The notes below the pieces were generated by a model, which did no database searches, was not told where the DNA came from, and worked only from the letters and a program-made list of their open reading frames with translations. From contig CABUZF010000109.1 of NCBI GenBank assembly GCA_902495985.1, positions 1 to 5,138 of the forward strand: DNA of 5,138 nucleotides, in the 5' to 3' direction. Both the position numbers and the translations under genes were made by a program. Shown in pieces: positions 1 through 4,302 of this stretch. The stretch is from an uncultured Collinsella sp. (GTDB taxonomy: Bacteria > Actinomycetota > Coriobacteriia > Coriobacteriales > Coriobacteriaceae). How positions within the stretch are numbered: the first letter of the stretch is position 1; every line of letters begins with the position of its first letter.

Positions 1-522
1 GGCATCGGGCTTGCAGCGGGTGGTGTTTCCCATGTGCGTGACGAGCTCAAAGGGGGCGTCGCCCAAGTCGCCCCAACCCATGCGGCACTCGATGGCCCCC
101 TGGGGAAAGCTGGGGTTGGTAAAGAGCGCGCAACGCAGTCCAGCGTCCTGTACGGCCTGGAGCGCGGCGTGTGCACCCGGCATGGCGTGGGCGTTAATGA
201 CATCGTCGTTCTTGTATGGAAGAACTTCGCGGTCATAGTAGGTAAACGCCTCGTAGATGAGGGGATCGGAGAGGCAGATCCCGCATCGGCGCTCGACCTC
301 TTCTTGGTAAAACTCAAGATTGGTGCGGTTGTCCGTGCCGCTGCGGCGATTGGCGTTGAGGTCGACCAGGATGGTGCCGAGGCGCGCCATCGTGCCACCT
401 CGGCTGCGTCGTCCGATATCTGCAAGCATCGACGAGACATCCTTAAAATAGCGAAGAATGAACGCGTTGAGGTTGATGCTAAGAAGCGTCTCGTCCATAT
501 CGAAAACGACTGCTTTGAGCAC
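1..522 (-). CDS. HAD-superfamily hydrolase, 3'-truncated by the window edge
   Basis: Reading the minus strand from a GTG at 522 gives 174 residues with no stop before the window edge. Three HAD motifs are visible. Motif I is FDMDETLL at residues 7-14, with nucleophile Asp8 and acid/base Asp10. Motif II is LFTNP around residues 133-137, with Thr135. The motif III lysine is in RCKPDA near the edge, Lys171. Residues between motifs I and II form a helical cap, as in subfamily I enzymes. Motif IV, with its metal-binding aspartates, lies outside the window, so activity cannot be confirmed. Most relatives are phosphatases acting on small phosphorylated metabolites; the substrate here is unknown. GTG 522 is chosen because GAGAAAGG lies about 7 bases upstream and an in-frame stop closes the frame further up with no other usual start between. 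The gene is divergent from rpsA. Family assignment is firm, substrate is not. Confidence 0.9.
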   Translation of the reverse strand, partial: MLKAVVFDMDETLLSINLNAFILRYFKDVSSMLADIGRRSRGGTMARLGTILVDLNANRRSGTDNRTNLEFYQEEVERRCGICLSDPLIYEAFTYYDREVLPYKNDDVINAHAMPGAHAALQAVQDAGLRCALFTNPSFPQGAIECRMGWGDLGDAPFELVTHMGNTTRCKPDA

Positions 523-611
523 GCGGGCACCTTTCTCGATAAATCGTTCCAGAATCGTTGGCTCCGGATACTTTACCCCAAAGCCGTATGCCTAACTGCC
601 TATCGTCAACT

Positions 612-653
612 TATGGAGACGGTCGTCCACAAGATTGCGAAAAAGTCTCCATA
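612..653. repeat. 9-bp perfect inverted repeat between divergent genes
   Basis: TATGGAGAC at 612-620 is matched by its exact reverse complement GTCTCCATA at 645-653, with 24 bases between. No T-tract follows the stem on either strand, so it is not a standard terminator. It lies about 90 bases upstream of the HAD start and about 185 bases upstream of rpsA. It could be a split operator or a leader hairpin for the HAD transcript. A 9-bp arm is not rare enough to exclude chance. Confidence 0.4.
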
Positions 654-677
654 CGAGTAAAAAATCGCAGTTCACGC

Positions 678-706
678 TTGAAATCGAAATGATTTCCCCG
701 TAACCT
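678..706 (+). promoter_or_regulatory. Weak candidate promoter for rpsA
   Basis: TTGAAA at 678-683 matches the -35 consensus at four of six positions. TAACCT at 701-706 follows after 17 bases and matches -10 at only three, though these are the most conserved ones (first, second and last). This would start transcription near 713 and give a leader of roughly 125 bases. A long leader is common for rpsA, but the -10 is too weak for confidence. Confidence 0.25.
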
Positions 707-808
707 ATACGAACGTGATTGCATAAGCGTCACATTAGTATCTGTCGGCTCCCGAGTGTTCCTAAACGTTGTGTGCTTGTCGCACCCTTCTGTAGGTCCT
801 AGCAATCG

Positions 809-833
809 GGGCCCCGTAGTTCGAAAGGGGTCC
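809..833 (+). promoter_or_regulatory. Hairpin enclosing the rpsA ribosome binding site
   Basis: Bases 809-815 (GGGCCCC) can pair with 827-833 (GGGGTCC) through six Watson-Crick pairs and one G-U pair, leaving an 11-base loop. The right arm contains the GGGG core of the Shine-Dalgarno AAAGGGG at 824-830, which is seven bases before the TTG start at 838. Folded, the stem would hide the ribosome binding site. Control of rpsA translation through its own leader is known in Escherichia coli. Whether this stem does the same is inference. Confidence 0.5.
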
Positions 834-837
834 ACCT

Positions 838-2004
838 TTGAGTGAGATTCAGAACTCGTCCATTTTCTCTCTTGACGATGTCAACGAGGAGGAGATGAAC
901 AACCTCATCGACGGTACGATTACCGACTTTGATGAGGGCGATCTCGTTAACGGCACTGTCGTTAAGATCGAGCATGACGAGGTGCTCGTTGACATCGGAT
1001 TCAAGTCCGAGGGCGTTATCCCGGTCCGCGAGCTGTCCATCCGCAAGGACGCTAACCCTGCAGACATCGTTGCACTCGGTGATCCCATCGAGGCTCTGGT
1101 TCTCCAGAAGGAGGACAAGGACGGTCGTCTGGTCCTGTCCAAGAAGCGTGCCGAGTACGAGCGTGCTTGGAACCGCATCGAGGAGAAGTTCAACTCCGGC
1201 GAGAACGTCGAGGGCGAGGTTATCGAGGTTGTCAAGGGCGGCCTGATCCTCGACATCGGCCTGCGTGGCTTCCTGCCCGCTTCCCTCGTCGACCTCCGTC
1301 GCGTCAAGGACCTCACCTCCTACATGGGCACCCGCATCGAGGCTCGCGTCATCGAGATGGACCGCAACCGCAACAACGTCGTCCTCTCCCGTCGCGTCGT
1401 GCTCGAGGAGTCCCGTAAGGCCGAGCGCTCCGAGATCCTGTCCAAGCTCAAGTCTGGTATGCGTCTCCAGGGCACCGTTTCCTCCATCGTCGACTTCGGC
1501 GCCTTCGTCGACCTCGGCGGTATCGACGGCCTCATCCACATCTCCGAGCTCTCCTGGAACCACGTCAACCATCCTTCCGAGGTTGTCAAGGTCGGCCAGG
1601 AGGTCGAGGTCGAGGTTCTCGACGTCGATCTCAACCGCGAGCGCATCTCCCTGGGTCTCAAGCAGACCACCGAGGATCCGTGGCGCGCACTGGTCAAGAA
1701 GTACCCCGTTGGCGCTATCGTCGAGGGCACTGTGACCAAGCTTGTCCCGTTCGGCGCTTTCGTCGATCTGGGCGAGGGCATCGAGGGCCTGGTGCACATC
1801 TCCGAGATGGCCAACAAGCACGTCGATCAGCCTTCTCAGGTCACCCACGTGGGCGACAAGGTTCAGGTCAAGGTCATGGAGATCGACCTCGACCGTCGTC
1901 GTATCTCCCTGTCCATGAAGTCCGCTGCTGAGACTCTGGGCGTCGAGATCGAGGTTACCCCGCTGCCTTCCGAGAAGAAGGACGAGGAGACTGACGCCGA
2001 GTAA
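838..2004 (+). CDS. rpsA: 30S ribosomal protein S1, four S1 domains
   Basis: This 388-residue protein carries four consecutive S1 (OB-fold) RNA-binding domains at about residues 34-103, 121-188, 207-277 and 291-362, followed by a short acidic tail. Domains 3 and 4 have the textbook core: DFGAFVDLGG...GLIHISELSW and PFGAFVDLGE...GLVHISEMA. S1 binds the small ribosomal subunit and helps dock and unfold mRNA for initiation. Four domains fit Gram-positive S1; Escherichia coli has six. The start is TTG at 838: AAAGGGG lies seven bases upstream, an in-frame TAG at 817-819 closes the frame, and the next ATG (895) would remove the N-terminal segment. Codons are strongly biased to C in third position (CTC, GTC, ATC) and AAG, as expected for a highly expressed gene. 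It appears to be transcribed alone and ends at an intrinsic terminator. Confidence 0.96.
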   Translation: MSEIQNSSIFSLDDVNEEEMNNLIDGTITDFDEGDLVNGTVVKIEHDEVLVDIGFKSEGVIPVRELSIRKDANPADIVALGDPIEALVLQKEDKDGRLVLSKKRAEYERAWNRIEEKFNSGENVEGEVIEVVKGGLILDIGLRGFLPASLVDLRRVKDLTSYMGTRIEARVIEMDRNRNNVVLSRRVVLEESRKAERSEILSKLKSGMRLQGTVSSIVDFGAFVDLGGIDGLIHISELSWNHVNHPSEVVKVGQEVEVEVLDVDLNRERISLGLKQTTEDPWRALVKKYPVGAIVEGTVTKLVPFGAFVDLGEGIEGLVHISEMANKHVDQPSQVTHVGDKVQVKVMEIDLDRRRISLSMKSAAETLGVEIEVTPLPSEKKDEETDAE

Positions 2005-2030
2005 ATCGGTTTGACGATCACTTGTTTTAA

Positions 2031-2062
2031 GGGATCCGTCCGCAATGGACGGGTCCCTTTTT
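2031..2062 (+). terminator. Rho-independent terminator of rpsA
   Basis: An 11-bp stem forms between 2031-2041 (GGGATCCGTCC) and 2047-2057 (GGACGGGTCCC) with one G-U pair and a five-base loop GCAAT. TTTTT follows at 2058-2062. It starts 26 bases after the rpsA stop codon and is a textbook intrinsic terminator. Confidence 0.93.
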
Positions 2063-2081
2063 GCATTTGGCGCCGAAATGC
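2063..2081. repeat. Short dyad just after the rpsA terminator
   Basis: GCATTT at 2063-2068 and AAATGC at 2076-2081 flank GGCGCCG, which is itself nearly palindromic. The arms are only six bases long, so this may be chance. It could add a second weak hairpin behind the terminator. Confidence 0.25.
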
Positions 2082-2142
2082 GCAATGCTTTCCGGGCTGG
2101 CCACGGGCTATTGGGTTGTTGTTGCATGAAAAATGCCGACAT

Positions 2143-2164
2143 CCCGCCTCGGGGAGGAGGCGGG
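2143..2164. repeat. GC-rich hairpin in the rpsA-rnpB spacer
   Basis: CCCGCCTC at 2143-2150 pairs perfectly with GAGGCGGG at 2157-2164 across a six-base loop, GGGGAG. On the plus strand no T-tract follows. On the minus strand a five-T run lies about nine bases beyond the stem (forward bases 2130-2134 are A), too far for a standard terminator. No minus-strand gene is known to need one here. It may be a decayed terminator or a structure of unknown role. Confidence 0.4.
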
Positions 2165-2311
2165 AACACACCGAGTAGACGGAGGGGTGTGGAGCGCGGT
2201 CGCGTCTCGACTGACGACGTTGCCCATCGACAACCCTATTGTACTGCATGGCGTGGTTCTTGGTTTATCGTGTCGAACGCTTGTGTTGTGCCACTGCCTG
2301 CGGCAACGGTG

Positions 2312-2320
2312 TGCTACACT
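2312..2320 (+). promoter_or_regulatory. Extended -10 promoter of rnpB
   Basis: TGCTACACT at 2312-2320 is an extended -10 element: TG, one base, then TACACT, which matches TATAAT at four of six. Transcription would start about seven bases on, at 2327-2328. That is exactly where the P1 helix of RNase P RNA begins. No good -35 is present at 17 bases, which fits an extended -10 promoter. Confidence 0.6.
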
Positions 2321-2327
2321 CTTGCAC

Positions 2328-2691
2328 TGCTGAGTGGGCCAGACGGTCGCGCGATGTGCTGCTTGCAGTACGCGTGAGGAAAGTCCGGGCTCCAGAGGGC
2401 GGGATGCCGGCTAACGGCCGGGCGGAGTGATCCGACGGAAAGCGCCGCAGAAAAGAAGACTCCCACCTGCGCCGCAAGGCGTAAAGGGAAAAGCTGAAAC
2501 GGTGGTGTAAGAGACCACCAGCGTCGTGGCAACACGGCGGCTTGGCAAGCCCCATCCGGAGCAAGCGCGAATAGGAACGCTATGGGCCGGCCCGGTCCGC
2601 GTTCGGGTAGCGTGCGTGGAGCTGCATGGTAACGTGCAGACAAGATAAATGACCGTTCACGACAGAACCCGGCTTATCGGCCCACTCAGCA
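2328..2691 (+). ncRNA. rnpB: RNase P catalytic RNA (bacterial A-type)
   Basis: This RNA removes 5' leaders from precursor tRNAs together with the RnpA protein. The ends are set by a perfect 13-bp P1 helix: TGCTGAGTGGGCC at 2328-2340 pairs with GGCCCACTCAGCA at 2679-2691. The universally conserved 5' half of the core, GAGGAAAGTCCGGGCTCC, is at 2376-2393. The 3' half, including AGATAAATGACCG and ACAGAACCCGGCTTATC, is at about 2644-2678. GAGCAAGCGCGAATAGGAAC (about 2559-2578) matches the J11/12 region of the Escherichia coli RNA, and GGGTAG near 2604-2609 matches the loop that contacts the tRNA CCA end. The length of about 364 bases is typical of type A. No T-tract terminator follows directly; a large palindromic element does. 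Confidence 0.96.
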
Positions 2692-2706
2692 CTTTGTTGA
2701 CGCTGC

Positions 2707-2805
2707 GAACCCGTCAGCGCGGCAATCTGCCTTTCAAGCCTTCGGGCATGACCATAAGGTCAATGCCCTTGTCTTTCAAGGCACCTTGCTCGCGCTGACG
2801 GGTTC
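2707..2805. repeat. Three-tier palindromic element downstream of rnpB
   Basis: The outer arms are a perfect 15-bp inverted repeat: 2707-2721 (GAACCCGTCAGCGCG) and 2791-2805. Inside, TGCCTT at 2728-2733 pairs with AAGGCA at 2778-2783. Innermost, GGGCATGACC at 2744-2753 pairs with GGTCAATGCCC at 2758-2768 around an ATAA loop, with one bulged A. The single-stranded stretches on the two sides are almost equal in length (6 and 7, then 10 and 9), so the whole folds into one long interrupted hairpin. CTTTCAAG occurs twice (2731-2738, 2773-2780). No T-tract follows. It resembles a dispersed intergenic palindromic repeat or a miniature element, or a structured 3' RNA. Only one copy is in the window, so its repeat nature is inferred. 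Confidence 0.7.
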
Positions 2806-2874
2806 TCGCTGTTGGTGACGGTATCATTGGCGTTTCCGTTCTTGTTGGCGAGGTCAACGGTGCTGTCTTTGCCG

Positions 2875-2880
2875 TATTAT
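2875..2880 (+). promoter_or_regulatory. Possible -10 box for yigZ
   Basis: TATTAT matches the -10 consensus at five of six positions and lies about 44 bases before the yigZ start. No recognisable -35 is present at normal spacing. It may be the gene's own promoter, or yigZ may be transcribed by read-through from rnpB. Confidence 0.25.
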
Positions 2881-2923
2881 TGAGGCTGTTTGTTGCTGTG
2901 CTTTATTTTGTTGAGGGGCTTTG

Positions 2924-3559
2924 TTGGACAGCTATTTTACTCTGCAATCGAATATTGAGGCTTCAGGCGAGTTTGCGGACCGCAAGAGCCGGTTTATTGC
3001 CCAGCTGGTCCATATTGAGTCCGAGGATGAGGCGAATGCCTTTATCGAGATGGTTCGCAAGCATCATTACGACGCTCGACACAATGTTCCCGCGTGGATT
3101 TTAGTCGATGGACGCGAGCGCCAGAGCGATGATGGTGAGCCGAGCCGCACGAGCGGTATGCCGACGCTCGAGGTGTTGCGCGGCGCAGAGCTCAAAAATG
3201 TTTGCTGCGTGGTGACGCGCTATTTTGGTGGCACGCTGTTGGGACCTGGTGGCTTGGTGCGCGCCTATACCGCGGCGACGCAGGCGGCGGTGGCCGCGGC
3301 TCAGGAGGCCGGGCAGATCGTCGAGATGACGAGTGTCGTGCCTGTTGACGTGCATGTGGCCTATCCGCAGTACGAGCAAGTGCTTCGTTTGGCGCAGGAT
3401 TCGGGTGCCAAGGTTTCGGATACCGATTACGCGGATGCCGTGACACTTCACTTGGTGTTTAGGGCGGGGGAGCAGGAGCCGTTTTGCGCTAAGATGCGCG
3501 AGCTTATGGCGGGGCGCGAGGAGATTGAGGTCGGCGCTCCCAAATTTGCCGAGTTCTAA
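2924..3559 (+). CDS. yigZ: YigZ/IMPACT (UPF0029) family protein
   Basis: This 211-residue protein has the two-part architecture of the bacterial YigZ family. The UPF0029 (Impact) domain spans about residues 16-120, with the family signatures DDGEPS (69-74), SGMP (77-80) and VTRYFGGTLLGPGGLVRAY (97-115). A DUF1949 ferredoxin-like domain spans about 138-200. The usual family length is about 200-215 residues, so it is complete. Relatives are soluble cytoplasmic proteins. Eukaryotic IMPACT regulates the kinase GCN2; the bacterial role is poorly defined, with proposed nucleic-acid or translation-related binding. TTG at 2924 is preferred because GAGGGG ends five bases before it. TTG at 2921, one codon earlier, is only two bases from that site. 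An in-frame TGA at 2912 excludes longer forms. The gene follows rnpB and the palindromic element. Confidence 0.92.
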   Translation: MDSYFTLQSNIEASGEFADRKSRFIAQLVHIESEDEANAFIEMVRKHHYDARHNVPAWILVDGRERQSDDGEPSRTSGMPTLEVLRGAELKNVCCVVTRYFGGTLLGPGGLVRAYTAATQAAVAAAQEAGQIVEMTSVVPVDVHVAYPQYEQVLRLAQDSGAKVSDTDYADAVTLHLVFRAGEQEPFCAKMRELMAGREEIEVGAPKFAEF

Positions 3560-3562
3560 CGG

Positions 3563-3613
3563 CGACGGCCGGCGTGCTTTTGGATGGATCCTAAGCGCGT
3601 CGGCCGTCGTTTT
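3563..3613 (+). terminator. Intrinsic terminator of yigZ
   Basis: A 15-bp stem forms between 3563-3577 and 3595-3609, with a core of CGACGGCCG and two G-U pairs. The 17-base loop contains a BamHI-type GGATCC. TTTT follows at 3610-3613. It begins four bases after the yigZ stop. It also lies just beyond the end of the convergent minus-strand gene. In that direction only two T residues follow, so it should work mainly for the plus strand. Confidence 0.82.
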
Positions 3614-3627
3614 ACTGTTGCTGCCGT

Positions 3628-4074
3628 TTACTCGGCGAGCTGCTTTAGCACATCGCAGGCGATCTCGACGGCATCGTCGATACAGCCGGGGCAGCTGCGG
3701 AGCGGACCTTTATCCGATCCGATGCCCTTGAGCGTGCCGCAGACGGTCGTCGTGTTCTTCTCGCCAAATCGCTTGGCAATCTCGCGCGACAGCTTGTAGG
3801 TCTGGCCTTTGGTCTTGGGGTTCTCCATGCCGTCGCTCATTACAAAGCCCATGATGGCCACGGCGCCCGAGATGGCGCCGCAGGTTTCGGTCATGCCACC
3901 CATGCCGGCGCCAAAGCCCTCGGTGAGGGTAAAGGCGGTCTGGGGGTCGAGCCCGACGGCAGGTGCGAGCGTACAGGCGACGGCCTGTGCACAGTTAAAG
4001 CCACGGGCGTGGTATTCGGCAGCCTGAGCCTGACAGGCGGTGATGTCGAGCTGGGCCGTATCGATTTGCTTCAT
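3628..4074 (-). CDS. C_GCAxxG_C_C family protein
   Basis: This 148-residue protein matches the small bacterial family named for its conserved cysteines. Visible here are NCAQAV with Cys28, the CGAxxGA signature ETCGAISGA with Cys65, then Cys112 and the pair CPGC with Cys128 and Cys131. Glycine-rich GFGAGMGGM (53-61) precedes the second motif. There is no signal peptide. The family is uncharacterised; the conserved cysteines suggest a metal or iron-sulfur site or thiol redox chemistry, which is inference. ATG 4074 is chosen because AAGGAGA (4080-4086) lies five bases upstream. The frame is open back to 4197, but that extension lacks a good ribosome binding site and runs through the promoter palindrome. 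The gene is divergent from metY and convergent with yigZ. Length is normal for the family. Confidence 0.9.
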   Translation of the reverse strand: MKQIDTAQLDITACQAQAAEYHARGFNCAQAVACTLAPAVGLDPQTAFTLTEGFGAGMGGMTETCGAISGAVAIMGFVMSDGMENPKTKGQTYKLSREIAKRFGEKNTTTVCGTLKGIGSDKGPLRSCPGCIDDAVEIACDVLKQLAE

Positions 4075-4089
4075 CGTTGTCTCCTTGGT

Positions 4090-4117
4090 CACGGTGTACC
4101 CGCTTATGGTACCCGTG
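4090..4117 (-). promoter_or_regulatory. Leader hairpin next to the ribosome binding site
   Basis: CACGG-T-GTACC at 4090-4100 pairs with GGTACCCGTG at 4108-4117: ten pairs with one bulged T and a seven-base loop. In the minus-strand mRNA it ends three bases before the AAGGAGA ribosome binding site. It leaves that site free, so it could stabilise the mRNA or modulate initiation. It has no U-tract and does not match a riboswitch that I know. Confidence 0.45.
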
Positions 4118-4160
4118 CCGATGCATGTAGTCATCGAGAGCTTCATGTATGCCTCATTTT

Positions 4161-4168
4161 TATCTATA
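4161..4168 (-). promoter_or_regulatory. Candidate -10 of the cysteine-motif gene
   Basis: On the minus strand TATAGATA reads as two overlapping -10 boxes: TATAGA (4168-4163) and TAGATA (4166-4161). TTGTCT (4193-4188) is the nearest -35-like hexamer, at a long 19-base spacing from TATAGA. Transcription would begin near 4155 and give a leader of about 80 bases. The palindrome at 4172-4210 would cover the spacer and -35, as an operator would. Confidence 0.35.
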
Positions 4169-4214
4169 GAGCAAATGCCTAAGGTTAAGACAAACACCCT
4201 TAGGCATTTGTCTC
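4169..4214. promoter_or_regulatory. Perfect 13-bp palindrome, candidate operator
   Basis: CAAATGCCTAAGG at 4172-4184 is repeated exactly inverted as CCTTAGGCATTTG at 4198-4210, with a 13-base spacer. GAG (4169-4171) and CTC (4212-4214) extend the pairing if T4211 is bulged. It lies in the divergent region and overlaps the likely promoter of the minus-strand gene. It ends about 22 bases before the metY -35. No adequate T-tract follows on either strand. A regulator-binding site serving one or both genes is the best reading, and an RNA hairpin is the alternative. Confidence 0.6.
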
Positions 4215-4216
4215 AT

Positions 4217-4237
4217 AACCCACCTTGAGGATGGGTT
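4217..4237. promoter_or_regulatory. Second dyad, overlapping the metY -35
   Basis: AACCCACC at 4217-4224 pairs with GG (4229-4230) and TGGGTT (4232-4237) around a TTGA loop, with A4231 bulged. Its right end overlaps the first two bases of the candidate metY -35 (TTGAGA at 4236). That position suits a repressor or other regulator, though this is inference from location only. Confidence 0.4.
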
Positions 4238-4264
4238 GAGAGGGGTGCAGGGTAGCGGTATCGT
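4236..4264 (+). promoter_or_regulatory. metY promoter
   Basis: TTGAGA at 4236-4241 matches the -35 consensus at five of six positions. TATCGT at 4259-4264 matches -10 at four of six, and the spacer is an ideal 17 bases. Transcription would begin near 4271, leaving a leader of about 32 bases. That is too short for a SAM riboswitch, which many metY genes carry. Confidence 0.55.
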
Positions 4265-4302
4265 GAACCGAATAAAACGTAACCCAGGCAAGGGAGCTAG
4301 AT

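Larger units (their letters stand above)
523..837. other. Divergent intergenic region between the HAD gene and rpsA
   Basis: These 315 bases hold no gene I can support on either strand; the open frames there lack a ribosome binding site and do not resemble known proteins. They should contain the promoters of two divergent transcripts. The best plus-strand candidate is TTGAAA at 678-683, then 17 bases, then TAACCT at 701-706, which is a poor -10. A 9-bp inverted repeat lies at 612-653 and a hairpin over the rpsA ribosome binding site at 809-833; both are listed separately. No convincing minus-strand promoter was found. TTGACG at about 604-609 on the minus strand is a good -35, but no matching -10 follows at normal spacing. 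Confidence 0.5.

Noticed and set aside
34..660. Long plus-strand open frame of 208 codons
   Set aside because: It is the shadow of the HAD hydrolase on the minus strand. The minus-strand reading has three catalytic motifs and a ribosome binding site; this one has neither.
808..830. Possible tRNA T-arm because of the AGTTCGAA sequence
   Set aside because: The loop would be 11 bases rather than seven, and no acceptor, D or anticodon stems fit around it.
1480..1810. Near-repeat DNA within rpsA, such as the two TTCGGCGC-TTCGTCGA segments
   Set aside because: These are the homologous S1 domains 3 and 4 and reflect domain duplication plus strong codon bias, not a separate repeat element.
799..2169. 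456-codon minus-strand open frame over rpsA
   Set aside because: It is a by-product of the biased codon use of rpsA. Its translation is a low-complexity Leu/Asp/Val-rich string, while the plus strand gives four clear S1 domains.
2265..2643. Open frames on both strands across 2265-2643
   Set aside because: This interval is mostly RNase P RNA, with conserved core motifs and a perfect P1 helix. The frames are incidental.
4075..4197. N-terminal extension of the cysteine-motif protein to an ATG at 4197
   Set aside because: The extension has no family similarity, lacks a strong ribosome binding site and would be encoded by the promoter palindrome. ATG 4074 has an excellent AAGGAGA site.
4271..4302. 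SAM or other riboswitch before metY
   Set aside because: The predicted leader is only about 32 bases and holds no conserved aptamer core. The dyads lie upstream of the predicted start site.
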